Assembly: GCA_023369685.1 (NCBI GenBank)
Contig: SACZ01000002.1
Location: 930,001 to 994,000 of the forward strand
Direction of reading: 5' to 3'
From: Prolixibacteraceae bacterium JC049
Lineage (GTDB): Bacteria; Bacteroidota; Bacteroidia; Bacteroidales; Prolixibacteraceae
DNA length: 64,000 bases
Shown: piece by piece, positions 1-8,860 of the stretch
Numbering within the stretch: position 1 is the first letter of the stretch
Layout of the letters: every line of letters begins with the position of its first letter
Program-made: the position numbers and the translations under genes
The notes under the pieces: model-generated
Databases searched by the model: none
What the model was told of the DNA's origin: nothing
What the model saw: only the letters and a program-made list of their open reading frames with translations

Positions 1-943
1 CGAATGTTGAAGTAATTACATCAATAATCTCATCAATATTATCCGTTTGGAAAATGGTATTTAATGGAAGTGCATTGATGTTATTGTCGTTGCAGGTTAT
101 TTCGATATTAAAGTGTTCGTTTAATGTTTTGAAGACGTCCTGAAGCGGAGTGTCGTTGAAAACAATTGTATTGTTATGCCAGTTTATGGCAGTAGGTAGC
201 TGTTTTTTAGGAAGAATTTTACGCGAACTTTGCTGAATTAACGCACTCTGGTTTCGGGTTAAAATGGTCGTGATAGTATCATTTGATACTATATTGAAGC
301 AAAATACCTGAACTTTACCTTTTACCACATCGATGGCTACATCGCTATTTTCTTCAATTTTAACATTAAACTGAGTTCCCAATACTTTAACTCCGCCAAT
401 TCCGGCATCTACAATAAATGGCAATTGCGCATTGCGTTTAACCTGAAAAAAGGCTTCGCCGTGTAACTTCAGATTCCTGTTGTTTTTCCCAAATTGTTTA
501 TTGTATTCTAAGCTGGAGTTAGCATTTAATGCCACAATTGAACCATCGGGTAGGGTGTCGGTAACCGCTATCGGAGTTAAGTTGGCTAATGTAAGTGGAG
601 CAGTGGTTGAAGTCCAAATGCGTGAAACAAACAGGATAACCAAAATAGATGCGGCTACAGATGTAAGCCATATTATGCGGTGTTTCTTTGTTTTCTGAGA
701 TTGCTCGTAAGCATCTACTCTTTGTTCCATTTTATCCCAGGCCAATTTCGGGCTAACAGCCACAGGTCTGGGCTGAAGATTTCCGGCTTCTAGCCAAACT
801 ACTTCTAGTTGGTCGAGTCTTTTCCTGTTTTCTTCCGAAAGATCGAGCCATGATATGATCTTCAGCTGTTCTTCAGCAGAGGTTTCACCAGCCAGAAAGC
901 GGGTTAGTGTTGCATCATCGATATATAGCTCGTCGTAGTTCAT
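1..943 (-). CDS. FecR-family anti-sigma factor (C-terminus cut by window edge)
   Basis: Inner-membrane anti-sigma regulator that holds an ECF sigma factor until an outer-membrane signal arrives. The frame opens at the ATG at 943 (MNYDELYIDD) and stays open to base 1, giving about 314 residues. The N-terminal 85 residues are the cytoplasmic sigma-binding region with an LAWDKM segment. One membrane helix follows near residues 88-107 (IIWLTSVAASILVILFVSRI). The periplasmic part has the FecR signatures LPDGSIVALNANS, LHGEAFFQV and VLGTQFNV, and the start of the C-terminal STN-like domain. It lies about 75 bases downstream of a sigma factor gene on the same strand, so the two are a likely pair. 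The controlled transporter is probably beyond the left edge. Family assignment is firm; the regulated target is unknown. Confidence 0.93.
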   Translation of the reverse strand, partial: MNYDELYIDDATLTRFLAGETSAEEQLKIISWLDLSEENRKRLDQLEVVWLEAGNLQPRPVAVSPKLAWDKMEQRVDAYEQSQKTKKHRIIWLTSVAASILVILFVSRIWTSTTAPLTLANLTPIAVTDTLPDGSIVALNANSSLEYNKQFGKNNRNLKLHGEAFFQVKRNAQLPFIVDAGIGGVKVLGTQFNVKIEENSDVAIDVVKGKVQVFCFNIVSNDTITTILTRNQSALIQQSSRKILPKKQLPTAINWHNNTIVFNDTPLQDVFKTLNEHFNIEITCNDNNINALPLNTIFQTDNIDEIIDVITSTF

Positions 944-1018
944 CTTTTGTTTTTATCTGATCATTGATTCAATTTTGTTGTTCCTACAGGAGGAGGACAA
1001 CTAACTATTGATTTACTC

Positions 1019-1588
1019 CTATTCGTCGAGGAATAAATGGCTGAAAAAAAGTAAAATAACCGGAAGGTAATCCTTCAATTCTGTTCGTAGAAATCCCAGG
1101 GCTTTGCCCATTTGGTTTTCAACGGTTTTTATGGAAATGCCCATTTTGTCGGCTATCTCCCTGTATTTTAGTCCATCGTATCTACTTTGAATGAATATCT
1201 TTCGACGCTGTTCCGGCAACTTATTAATGGCTTGTCGAATTAGTTTCTGTAATTCTGTTTCTGTTGAAAAATCGGCATCGTTTTGTTCTTGCCATTGATC
1301 TTCCGACTGTTTATGCTTTTTGTATTCCTCCCGAATGTTGATGTGCTTAATTAGGTTAAGCGCTGCATTTCTGATGGATCGGAACAAGTAGGATTCAACG
1401 GAAGATTCGATTTCAATGCTTTTTCGGTTTACCCATAGCTTGAAAAAGATATTCTGAACAAGTTCTTCGGCCACTTCCTGATCTTTCACAAAATTGAAAG
1501 CATATGCACACATGTTACTGTAGTGTTGTTTAAACAGTAATTCAAATGCTGGTTTATCAATGGTGTTAATATTGGTTTTAGCCTCCAA
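1019..1588 (-). CDS. RNA polymerase ECF sigma-70 factor, Bacteroidota family
   Basis: Extracytoplasmic-function sigma factor, 189 residues, probably controlled by the adjacent FecR protein. Region 2 is at residues 15-80 (FELLFKQHY, AEELVQNIFFKLW). Region 4 is at about 115-170 (INKLPEQRRKIFIQSR, KYREIADKMGISIKTVENQ), the helix-turn-helix that reads the -35 element. The open frame begins at a TTG at 1588; the first in-frame ATG falls at residue 26, inside region 2, so a TTG or other non-ATG start is needed. A GGAGG lies just inside the assigned start, so the exact first codon is unsettled. The hydrophobic C-terminal tail (LPVILLFFSHLFL) is common in this family. Confidence 0.93.
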   Translation of the reverse strand: MEAKTNINTIDKPAFELLFKQHYSNMCAYAFNFVKDQEVAEELVQNIFFKLWVNRKSIEIESSVESYLFRSIRNAALNLIKHINIREEYKKHKQSEDQWQEQNDADFSTETELQKLIRQAINKLPEQRRKIFIQSRYDGLKYREIADKMGISIKTVENQMGKALGFLRTELKDYLPVILLFFSHLFLDE

Positions 1589-1638
1589 AATAGTGTGTGC
1601 TTACTTCGGTTTGTTTCTGAAATCAGAAGCAAAGATGT

Positions 1639-1671
1639 AAAAAAACCTTGCAGAAAAGATATTCTACAAGG
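1639..1671 (-). terminator. Rho-independent terminator after atpG
   Basis: Read on the minus strand, a 10-bp stem (CCTTGTAGAA with TTCTGCAAGG, one G-U pair) has a 6-base loop and is followed by seven T. It lies about 30 bases after the atpG stop and closes the ATP synthase operon. Confidence 0.88.
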
Positions 1672-1700
1672 CCTACTTTATGTGAAAAAATTAAATTACT

Positions 1701-2579
1701 CTAAGAATTTAGTGCTTCGGCACCACCTGTAATCTCCAGAATTTCATTGGTAATAGCAGTTTGGCGTGCTTGGTTGTAATGCAAGCGCAACTCGTCTAAT
1801 AATTCCGATGCATTATCGGTTGCCTGGTGCATGGCAGTCATTCTGGCTCCATGTTCAGCAGCATTGGAATCCAATAATGTTTTGAAAAGCTGAATCTTCA
1901 AAGAACGAGGAATGAGTTCGGTTACAATATGCTCCTGCGATGGCTCATAAATAAAATCGGGTGGAGTGTTATCCATTGCTTTTTCATCCATTTCAACCGG
2001 CAGAAATTGTTCTGAAACACAAATCTGAACTGCTGCGTTTTTAAATTGGTTGTATACCAATTCAATTCTGTCGTATTGGCCCGAAGAAAAGGATGTCATT
2101 AGCTCTTGAGCCAATTGATTAACATTTTCGAAATTCAATTGATCGAAGATTTCATGATTACTTTCACTCACACTTATCTTTCGACTTTTCAATTGTTTTT
2201 CGCCTTGTTTGCCAATAGCTAGGCAATCTAATTTACCTGCTTTGTATAGCTTAAAATACTTGGTCTTTATTAGTCGTATCGTTTGTTTTACAATATTCGA
2301 ATTGAATGAGCCACAAAGTCCACGATTGGATGAGATTACCACTAAAAGTACCTTTTCGGGAACTCGCTGATTGGTGTAAATCGAATCTTCGATATTATTC
2401 AATGCAGGAGTCAAATCGGCCAATATCTCATGAAGTTTATCGGCATAAGGTCTGATTTGCATAATTGCATCTTGCGCCTTTTTAAGCTTTGCTGCCGATA
2501 CCATTTTCATGGCACTAGTCACCTGACGAGTGGTAGTTACCGTTGAAATTCGAGTTCGTATCTCTTTTAAACTGGCCAT
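1701..2579 (-). CDS. atpG: ATP synthase F1 gamma subunit
   Basis: Central rotor shaft of F1Fo ATP synthase, 292 residues, the usual family length. The N-terminal coiled-coil helix begins MASLKEIRTRISTV and includes TSAMKMVSAAKLKKAQ. The Rossmann-like domain has VVISSNRGLCGSFN. The C-terminal helix ends with ARQTAITNEILEITGGAEAL, the conserved gamma signature. It is the last gene of bactofilin-atpZ-atpI-atpBEFHAG, 44 bases after atpA. The subunits it contacts most, beta and epsilon, are encoded at 53-55 kb. Confidence 0.98.
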   Translation of the reverse strand: MASLKEIRTRISTVTTTRQVTSAMKMVSAAKLKKAQDAIMQIRPYADKLHEILADLTPALNNIEDSIYTNQRVPEKVLLVVISSNRGLCGSFNSNIVKQTIRLIKTKYFKLYKAGKLDCLAIGKQGEKQLKSRKISVSESNHEIFDQLNFENVNQLAQELMTSFSSGQYDRIELVYNQFKNAAVQICVSEQFLPVEMDEKAMDNTPPDFIYEPSQEHIVTELIPRSLKIQLFKTLLDSNAAEHGARMTAMHQATDNASELLDELRLHYNQARQTAITNEILEITGGAEALNS

Positions 2580-2623
2580 GTTTAATCTTTTTGTTTCGAG
2601 TTGTGATTACTGTTTTTCAATAA

Positions 2624-4201
2624 TCAAATGTATTTAGCGCTTACTTCGTCAGCTGCTTGTTCGATAATCGATTTGGATTCATCGGTTAGTGCTCCTGTTG
2701 CTAGCTGATTTAATGTAGAGAAATGTTGGGTCTCCATAAGCTGAAGAAGATCTTCTTCAAACTCTTTTACCTTGTCAGCAGGAACATCGCGAAGCAATTC
2801 ATGCGTTCCACAATAGATCATCACAATTTGCTTTTCTACTGGCATGGGATTGTAAAGCCCTTGCTTCAGAATTTCGACATTCTTTCGTCCTTTATCCAGA
2901 ATGCGCATTGTTGCAGCATCTAAGTCGGAGCCAAATTTGGAGAAGGCCTCCAATTCGCGGTATTGAGCCTGATCCAGCTTCAATGAACCGGCAATCTTTT
3001 TCATGGCTTTTACCTGTGCACTACCTCCCACACGCGATACCGAAATTCCTACGTTAATAGCAGGGCGAACTCCGGAGTTGAATAGGTTCGACTCCAGAAA
3101 AATCTGTCCATCGGTAATTGAAATTACGTTGGTAGGAATATAGGCCGAAACATCACCTGCCTGTGTCTCAATAATTGGAAGAGCAGTTAATGAGCCACCA
3201 CCTTTTACCTTGCTTTTAAGGGCAGGAGGGAGGTCGTTCATCTGACTGGCAATCTCGTCCGAGTTAATCACTTTGGCTGCACGCTCAAGTAGGCGCGAGT
3301 GTAAATAGAATACATCGCCTGGATATGCCTCACGACCTGGTGGGCGGCGAAGTAACAGTGAAACCTCACGATACGAAACTGCTTGTTTCGAAAGGTCATC
3401 GTATATAATCAATGCATCTCTACCGGTGTCGCGGAAATATTCTCCAATGGCAGCTCCTGCATATGGAGCATAAAACTGAAGTGCTGCGGGGTCTGAAGCA
3501 GTTGCCGAAACAATAGTGGTATAAGCCATTGCTCCATGCTTTTCAAGTGTTGCTGCAATGTTGGCAACGGTCGATCCTTTTTGGCCAATGGCCACATAGA
3601 TACAGTAAACAGGTTCTCCTTTGTCGTAGTTGTTTTTTTGGTTGATTATGGTATCGATGGCTACAGCAGTCTTTCCTGTTTGGCGGTCGCCAATAATCAA
3701 CTCACGCTGTCCTTTTCCGATGGGAATCATGGCATCGATGGCTTTGATTCCTGTCTGTAAAGGCTGCTTAACTGGCTGACGATAAATTACCCCAGGAGCT
3801 TTGCGCTCTAATGGCATTTCGAATAGCTCCCCACCAATTATTCCTTTGCCGTCGATGGGCTCACCAATGGTATTTACTACACGACCAAGAACCTGATCGC
3901 CAACCATAATTGATGCAATACGGTTAAGTCGTTTTACTGTATCGCCTTCTTTAACATGCGATGAAGGCCCCAATAATACGGCACCAACATTATCTTGCTC
4001 AAGGTTTAGAATAATCCCTTTATCGCCAGAGTCAAATTCAATCATTTCGTTCGATTCGGCGTTGGTTAGGCCATGGATACGTGCAATACCATCACCCACT
4101 TGAAGAACTGTTCCTACCTCTTCTAGTTGGGCATCGGTTTTTAGTCCTTCCAGTTGCTGTTTTAATATTTCGGATACTTCAGCAGGTTTTATCTGAGCCA
4201 T
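2624..4201 (-). CDS. atpA: ATP synthase F1 alpha subunit
   Basis: Non-catalytic nucleotide-binding subunit of the F1 hexamer, 525 residues. The beta-barrel crown is at about 25-95. The P-loop is GDRQTGKT near residue 170. The Walker B region is [12 protein letters not shown], followed by the conserved [15 protein letters not shown] and the arginine-finger region [13 protein letters not shown]. The C-terminal helical domain follows ([20 protein letters not shown]). Length and motifs are normal. It starts 33 bases after atpH and precedes atpG by 44 bases, within one transcription unit. Confidence 0.99.
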   Translation of the reverse strand: MAQIKPAEVSEILKQQLEGLKTDAQLEEVGTVLQVGDGIARIHGLTNAESNEMIEFDSGDKGIILNLEQDNVGAVLLGPSSHVKEGDTVKRLNRIASIMVGDQVLGRVVNTIGEPIDGKGIIGGELFEMPLERKAPGVIYRQPVKQPLQTGIKAIDAMIPIGKGQRELIIGDRQTGKTAVAIDTIINQKNNYDKGEPVYCIYVAIGQKGSTVANIAATLEKHGAMAYTTIVSATASDPAALQFYAPYAGAAIGEYFRDTGRDALIIYDDLSKQAVSYREVSLLLRRPPGREAYPGDVFYLHSRLLERAAKVINSDEIASQMNDLPPALKSKVKGGGSLTALPIIETQAGDVSAYIPTNVISITDGQIFLESNLFNSGVRPAINVGISVSRVGGSAQVKAMKKIAGSLKLDQAQYRELEAFSKFGSDLDAATMRILDKGRKNVEILKQGLYNPMPVEKQIVMIYCGTHELLRDVPADKVKEFEEDLLQLMETQHFSTLNQLATGALTDESKSIIEQAADEVSAKYI

Positions 4202-4234
4202 GATGTTCCAATTTTATAGTATTCCCGAAGGAGT

Positions 4235-4786
4235 TTATTTTACAATTTCAGTTTTTTTCAAATGCGACTTTATGCGTTGGAGTTTTCCCGATACGCTACC
4301 GTCAAGTTGTAAGTCATCGATACGTAAGATCATTCCTCCAATAATGGCTGGGTTAATCTTCGTTTTTAGCTCGATGGGCATATTTAGCTTTTGTTCCAAC
4401 GTTTCTTGTAATTGCTGAGTTGCCTCTTCTGTCGATTCCGATGGAAGTGTAATCGTTGCTTGTCGAATTCCTTTTGCTTTGAAATAAAGAGTAAGAAAGT
4501 GGCGAGAAATAGCTGGAAGATAGCTTTCGCGTTTGTTTTCAGTTGCCAGTTGCAGCATCTTTAGAGTGTAATCGTGTAGTTTCCCGTTGAACAGCGTTTT
4601 TAGTGCTTCTATCTTTTTTGCTGTGGCAATAACCGGACTTTCCAATAATAGGGCAAACTCTCTACTTTCTTCTGTCAAGTGAAGAAGAACTTCCATCTCC
4701 TCTTTGATTTGCTCTACCAATTGCTTCTCTTCAACTAATTCGAAAAGCGCTTTTGCATATCTTACAGTAATTAAACTCTTATTCAT
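4235..4786 (-). CDS. atpH: ATP synthase F1 delta subunit
   Basis: Peripheral-stalk cap that ties F1 to the b subunits (OSCP/delta family), 183 residues. The N-terminal six-helix bundle begins ITVRYAKALFELVEE and includes LLLESPVIATAKKIEAL. The C-terminal domain carries the typical end INPAIIGGMILRIDDLQLDGSVSGKL. It sits between atpF and atpA with gaps of 28 and 33 bases, the standard gene order. Delta is poorly conserved in general; here both position and the C-terminal signature support the call. Confidence 0.96.
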   Translation of the reverse strand: MNKSLITVRYAKALFELVEEKQLVEQIKEEMEVLLHLTEESREFALLLESPVIATAKKIEALKTLFNGKLHDYTLKMLQLATENKRESYLPAISRHFLTLYFKAKGIRQATITLPSESTEEATQQLQETLEQKLNMPIELKTKINPAIIGGMILRIDDLQLDGSVSGKLQRIKSHLKKTEIVK

Positions 4787-4814
4787 AAGGTCGTAGGTAA
4801 TTGAATATTCGAGA

Positions 4815-5309
4815 TTAATTTAACTTTAGCTTCGAAAGCATGTCATCAACCATTTCTTCCTGGTTTTTCGGATCAGAAAGCTCTTTCTCTAATACCTTCT
4901 CGGCAATAGTAATGGATAGGTCGGCTACTTGCTTTTTTATCTCATTTAAAGCAGTTGCTTTCTCATTCTCAATTGCTCTTTTGGCCTCTTCTATCATTTT
5001 AACTGCTTCAAGAGAAGCTTCTTCTTTTGCGTCGCTAATGATTTTCTTTTTAATCTCTTTAGCTTCTTTCAGAAGTTGATCTTTTTCTTTTTGAGCCTCT
5101 TTCATAATGCGCTGGTTGCCGGCTTGCATTTCAGCCATTTTGGCTTTTGCTTTGTCGGCAGACTTAAGTGCATTGTCGATGGATTGTTCCCTTTCTTTTA
5201 GTGCATTAAGAATGGGTTTCCAAGCGAATTTTTTCAAAATGAAAAATACAATCCCAAATGAGAGCGACATCCAGAATAACAGACCTATGCCGGGATTTAA
5301 TAGTTCCAT
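4815..5309 (-). CDS. atpF: ATP synthase Fo b subunit
   Basis: Peripheral stalk subunit, 164 residues. One N-terminal membrane helix at about 7-27 (GIGLLFWMSLSFGIVFFILK) is followed by the conserved FAWKPILNALKEREQSIDNAL and a long charged coiled coil to the C-terminus. The open frame extends 25 codons upstream, but the ATG at 5309 (MELLNPG) puts the membrane helix right at the N-terminus as in all b subunits, so this start is preferred. It lies 81 bases after atpE and 28 before atpH. Confidence 0.96.
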   Translation of the reverse strand: MELLNPGIGLLFWMSLSFGIVFFILKKFAWKPILNALKEREQSIDNALKSADKAKAKMAEMQAGNQRIMKEAQKEKDQLLKEAKEIKKKIISDAKEEASLEAVKMIEEAKRAIENEKATALNEIKKQVADLSITIAEKVLEKELSDPKNQEEMVDDMLSKLKLN

Positions 5310-5390
5310 GTTATATGATCTTTCAAATTTTAAATCGAAATAAATATCGGGTAAAAGCCAACCGCTAGTACCCGATACTAACAATACTTA

Positions 5391-5675
<285 letters not shown>

Positions 5676-6767
5676 TTAATGTTGCTCTTCTACGGCAGCA
5701 CCAATAAATGTTGCCGAAAGAAGGGTGAAAATAAATGCTTGAACAAATGCGACCAATAACTCAAGTAGAGTCATGAAAATGGTAAAAGGAATTGAGAACA
5801 ACGATGTGCCCAATCCTATTGTGTAATGGATATTCCCGAAGAAAAATATCAGACAATAAAAGGCTAATATTATAATGTGTCCGGCAGTAATATTGGCAAA
5901 CAGACGAATCATAAGAGCAAATGGCTTTGAAAGTAAGCCCAGGAATTCAACCATAGGAATGATTGGCAAAGGAAATTTTAACCACCAAGGAACTCCGGGA
6001 GCGTTGAAAATGTGTTTCCAGTAGCTTTTGTTCGAACTTAAATTGGTTGTGAGAAAGGTTAAAATAGCTAAGAGGAATGTAATGTTGATATTGCCGGTTA
6101 CGTTGGCTCCTCCAGGGAATAGCGGGATAAGTCCCAGTAGGTTGTTTAGCAAGATGAAGAAGAAGACCATTAATAAATAAGGCATAAAGCGTTCGTGTTT
6201 CTTCTCGCCAATAGAAGGCTTTGCTACTTCTTCGCGGATAAAGATGACAATGGCTTCAATAAAGTTTTGAAGTCCCGTAGGGGCTCGTCCTCTTTGCTGA
6301 GAGTATGTTTTTGCTACTCTTATGAAAATCCAAAGCATTATTGCCAGGCTGATCATTAAGGCAGCTACATTTTTGGTAATAGACAGATCGATAGGAAGCT
6401 GACTGATCTCTTGTTCTTCTTCGTCGAGTTCAACAATTTTGCCTTTATTCTCTCCTTCTAACATTAATCTTAGTTTTCCTCCATTAAAGGAGTAGTCGCT
6501 ATGTCCGTGATGAAATTCACTTGACATGAAAAAGTGCCAGCCAGAGTTTTTGCTGTAAAGAATAATAGGAAGGGGTATTGATATGTGTTTCCCTTTATAA
6601 GTTGCAATATGCCATTCGTGTGAGTCTGTGATATGATCAAATATGAATGAACTCACATTAAATTCTTTCTTCTCGGCATGATCCTCCGAGGAATGTTGTT
6701 CTTCTGTAGCAAGAATAATTCCCTGTGATAGAATGAAAAGTAAGACTATTAAGAGACTTTTTTTCAT
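5676..6767 (-). CDS. atpB: ATP synthase Fo a subunit with periplasmic N-terminal extension
   Basis: Proton-channel subunit, 363 residues, longer than the roughly 270 of E. coli. It begins with a signal-peptide-like helix (LLIVLLFILSQGIILA). An extra polar, histidine-rich region at about 22-128 (EEQHSSEDHAEKK, SSEFHHGHSDYS) precedes the usual membrane core. The core has the LLNNLLGLIP segment and the essential arginine in LMIRLFANITAGHII, and ends near VEEQH. Similar extensions are common in Bacteroidota a subunits. It begins 27 bases after the AtpI-like gene and ends 18 before atpE. Confidence 0.97.
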   Translation of the reverse strand: MKKSLLIVLLFILSQGIILATEEQHSSEDHAEKKEFNVSSFIFDHITDSHEWHIATYKGKHISIPLPIILYSKNSGWHFFMSSEFHHGHSDYSFNGGKLRLMLEGENKGKIVELDEEEQEISQLPIDLSITKNVAALMISLAIMLWIFIRVAKTYSQQRGRAPTGLQNFIEAIVIFIREEVAKPSIGEKKHERFMPYLLMVFFFILLNNLLGLIPLFPGGANVTGNINITFLLAILTFLTTNLSSNKSYWKHIFNAPGVPWWLKFPLPIIPMVEFLGLLSKPFALMIRLFANITAGHIIILAFYCLIFFFGNIHYTIGLGTSLFSIPFTIFMTLLELLVAFVQAFIFTLLSATFIGAAVEEQH

Positions 6768-6794
6768 TGGTTTACTTGTCGGTGTAACTTAAAG

Positions 6795-7187
6795 TTATTC
6801 TTCTTTATTCGAGTCGTTTAAATCGACTAAAGCGTGGTTTAGTGCAATGGAATATATCACATACATTCCAAAAAATGCACTAACAAAGGTAGCGGCATTT
6901 TCGGTGTAGATGGTGGAATATACTATAATAAATGTTAAAAAAGACAACATTTTAAGCATTGTGAGCATCGTTAATTTAGCAGAGTAATTGCTAAACTTTT
7001 TCTTGTTAGCTCTCTGTAAAAACAAAAAAGAACCAACTGTTATTGCGAAGAAGAAGAGCAGAGTGAAAGGGAATATTTTCAGGTAGTATTGAGGTATTAC
7101 GAAAAAAAACAGAAGAAAACCAATTGTTGAAATGATCAAGGAAAGAATAACGATTCTCTTCAAGAAAGTTTTCACAGTTTTATCCAT
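6795..7187 (-). CDS. AtpI-like membrane protein of the ATP synthase operon
   Basis: Small protein of 130 residues with four predicted membrane helices (about 11-31, 38-56, 73-91 and 97-117) and a charged C-terminal tail (DLNDSNKEE). Its position directly before atpB, its size and its topology match the poorly conserved AtpI-like proteins, which in other bacteria help assemble the c-ring or move ions. No sequence motif proves that here. It follows the atpZ-like frame by 30-60 bases. The role is inferred from context. Confidence 0.7.
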   Translation of the reverse strand: MDKTVKTFLKRIVILSLIISTIGFLLFFFVIPQYYLKIFPFTLLFFFAITVGSFLFLQRANKKKFSNYSAKLTMLTMLKMLSFLTFIIVYSTIYTENAATFVSAFFGMYVIYSIALNHALVDLNDSNKEE

Positions 7188-7217
7188 GGTCGTTAGGTTT
7201 TGTAACGTTTTTAATAT

Positions 7218-7407
7218 TTAATGTATGGCAAGCAATACAGATATTATACTAAAAAACAAAAGTAAGCCATGGTTTGTTTGTGCCAAATCGTTTGTCGATT
7301 TGATAGCCAATAAAAGTGAATAGAGCGATGATTGCCAACATTTCGAAAGCCATGTTGGAATAACGCATCCATTCTCTTACTTTTTTATTCTTGTTATTGC
7401 TGTCCAT
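7218..7407 (-). pseudogene. AtpZ/AtpI-family gene interrupted by a one-base frameshift at a T6 run
   Basis: The frame starts at the ATG at 7407 (MDSNNKNKKVREWMRYSNMA), overlaps the bactofilin 3' end by 14 bases and encodes an AtpZ-like protein: a charged N-terminus, helix 1 (MAFEMLAIIALFTFIGYQI) and the family's DKRFGTNKPWLT turn. Helix 2 then stops early at a TAG (7249-7251) just after a run of six T on the coding strand (7251-7256). Removing one T continues helix 2 as SIISVLLAIH to a TAA at 7218, a natural 62-residue family length. So the intact coding content is there but out of frame by one base. It may be a real mutation, a base-call error in the homopolymer, or a slippage site. Family members assist Fo assembly or ion transport. 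Confidence 0.72.
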
Positions 7408-7747
7408 TCATCTGGCAAGAACCTGAAAAGGCTGCTCCAGGTTCAATCGAGAGCTTTCCGGTAATGATGTCGCCCTTTAATTTCGATGAACTTTTCAATG
7501 AAAGTAGGTTTTCAACAGTAATTTTTCCTTCAATTGTGCCGGCAATTTCAGAAGTCTGACATTTTACTTCGCCATTTACAGATCCGGTGTTGCCAATAAC
7601 CACTCTACCTTTAGCTGTTAAATTTCCTTTTAAGGTACCATCAATTCGAATGTCACCTTCGGCTTGAATATCACCGGTAATGACAGTTCCTGCTCCCAAA
7701 AGGTTAATTGCATTCTTGTCGTTGTCGTTTTGCGATCGTCCCATCAT
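7394..7747 (-). CDS. Bactofilin (polymer-forming cytoskeletal protein)
   Basis: Protein of 117 residues built almost entirely from the bactofilin right-handed beta-helix: TVITGDIQAEGDIRIDGTLKG, VVIGNTGSVNGEVKC, and ENLLSLKSSSKLKGDI with LSIEPGAAFSG. It has short unstructured ends. Bactofilins polymerise without nucleotide, often at the inner membrane, and organise envelope or cell-shape proteins. It is the first gene before the ATP synthase set and overlaps the atpZ-like start by 14 bases, so translation may be coupled. Two ATGs (7747 and 7744) are equally possible. Why a cytoskeletal gene leads this operon is not shown by the sequence. Confidence 0.92.
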   Translation of the reverse strand: MMGRSQNDNDKNAINLLGAGTVITGDIQAEGDIRIDGTLKGNLTAKGRVVIGNTGSVNGEVKCQTSEIAGTIEGKITVENLLSLKSSSKLKGDIITGKLSIEPGAAFSGSCQMNGQQ

Positions 7748-7931
7748 ATCAATTTTATCTGCTCTAAATTACAAATTAATAACAGAAACGAATAGGGAAG
7801 AGATAAATTTTAGGAGGAGATACAATTTTTTGAAATAGGGTATATTCTCCACCGCAAATGGGAGAATGAGTTGTGGTAAGATCTTAGTGCCCGCCATTAA
7901 TTACTATGGGTTAACAGGAGAGTTATGGGTA

Positions 7932-7967
7932 CAAAAAATCAGGAACAAAATCCATGCTTTGTCCCTG
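7932..7967 (-). terminator. Terminator after rpmF
   Basis: On the minus strand, CAGGGACAA pairs with TTGTTCCTG (9 bp, one G-U) around a 10-base loop, followed by ATTTTTTG. It lies about 40 bases beyond the rpmF stop and separates the DUF177-rpmF unit from the bactofilin/ATP synthase unit. Confidence 0.8.
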
Positions 7968-8004
7968 AAAATTTTTTGATATTCCGTTTAGGTATATAGT
8001 GTGA

Positions 8005-8190
8005 TTAAACGGTAACTTCTTTTTCGATAGCAAGTTTGCCTCTGTAGAATCCGCAATCTCCACAAACTGTGTGGTATTTTACAGTAGCTCCACAGTTTGA
8101 ACAAGTAGCCAATGTCGCAGGAGACGTTTTGTAATGAGTTCTGCGCTTGTCTCTTCTTGTCTTAGATGTTTTACGCTTAGGATGTGCCAT
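8005..8190 (-). CDS. rpmF: 50S ribosomal protein L32
   Basis: Ribosomal protein of 61 residues. It has the basic N-terminus MAHPKRKTSKTRRDKRRTH with the conserved HPKRK start, and a four-cysteine zinc ribbon: CSNC (residues 30-33) and CGDC (44-47). It lies 14 bases after the DUF177 gene, the classic arrangement, and is followed by a terminator. Confidence 0.98.
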   Translation of the reverse strand: MAHPKRKTSKTRRDKRRTHYKTSPATLATCSNCGATVKYHTVCGDCGFYRGKLAIEKEVTV

Positions 8191-8204
8191 TTTCTTTCCT
8201 TTTA

Positions 8205-8741
8205 CTAATTATCTAACAATTTTTTTAACTCTGACCAGCGGCTATCAACTGGTTCGTCATCGTCTTCTTCCTCTTCAATTAAATGCTCATTTAATCTGTC
8301 AATCATTTGAGCATTGCAGGTTGAATTACCCTCTTCATCGTTCGGGTGAATTTTCTGCAAAGGAAGACTGAGTACAATGTATTCATACACGTACTGTGCT
8401 ACGTTCACTGAGTGCGCTGTTGGATGAAGAAAAACAATCTCTTCTTCATTTTCATCTACCTCTTCACTGAATTTCATCAATAGAGAAAATTCATTCTCAA
8501 TAGGTTGATTATACGCTTCCAGGCAACGATCGCACATGATGCTAACCGTTCCGCTTAAGTGAAATTTCATTTGCATGAACGATGAACGCTTGATAAAATC
8601 GAGGCGAACAGTCGCTTCTGCATCATATATTTCACTGTTTTCAAACTCCTCAAAGAACTCGGTATCTGGTTGGAATTCAAATTCATGAACCCCCTCAGAT
8701 AGTCCTTTAAAGGGTATGGTGTATTCGAGTAATCGATCCAT
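8205..8741 (-). CDS. DUF177 / YceD-family protein
   Basis: Protein of 178 residues from the family almost always encoded next to rpmF; bacterial and plastid relatives are tied to 23S rRNA accumulation. It has the family cysteine pair in IMCDRCLEAYNQP (about residue 72), a further cysteine in EEGNSTCNAQMIDRL, and an acidic C-terminal stretch before VDSRWSELKKLL. The frame could open at 8816, but a perfect -7 promoter box at 8763-8770 lies inside that extension, so the ATG at 8741 (MDRLLEYTIPFKGL) is chosen. The molecular role is inferred from the family. Confidence 0.9.
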   Translation of the reverse strand: MDRLLEYTIPFKGLSEGVHEFEFQPDTEFFEEFENSEIYDAEATVRLDFIKRSSFMQMKFHLSGTVSIMCDRCLEAYNQPIENEFSLLMKFSEEVDENEEEIVFLHPTAHSVNVAQYVYEYIVLSLPLQKIHPNDEEGNSTCNAQMIDRLNEHLIEEEEDDDEPVDSRWSELKKLLDN

Positions 8742-8762
8742 AACCTTATTCAAAAAGTGTTG

Positions 8763-8789
8763 CAAAAGTATAAAAATTTGGGAAACCAA
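8763..8789 (-). promoter_or_regulatory. Bacteroidota-type promoter for DUF177-rpmF
   Basis: On the minus strand, TACTTTTG (8770-8763) matches the -7 consensus TAnnTTTG, with a TTG at 8789-8787 about 16 bases upstream, slightly shorter than the usual spacer. Transcription would begin near 8756, just before the ATG at 8741. Adjacent palindrome CCAATA-AAA-TATTGG lies at 8786-8800. Confidence 0.5.
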
Positions 8790-8837
8790 TAAAATATTGG
8801 CTTTTTTTTTCAGCATGAAATGCCGAAAACTCAGTTA

Positions 8838-8858
8838 TTTGTATTGTTTTAATACAAA
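8838..8858 (-). terminator. Weak stem-loop after the histidine kinase gene
   Basis: TTTGTATT (8838-8845) and AATACAAA (8851-8858) form an 8-bp AT-rich stem with a 5-base loop, directly after the kinase stop. No long T run follows on the minus strand, so termination is uncertain. Confidence 0.35.
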
Positions 8859-8860
8859 GA

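Noticed and set aside
1019-1588. Decayed sigma factor lacking a start codon
   Set aside because: No early ATG, but a TTG at 1588 gives a normal-length protein with both sigma domains intact.
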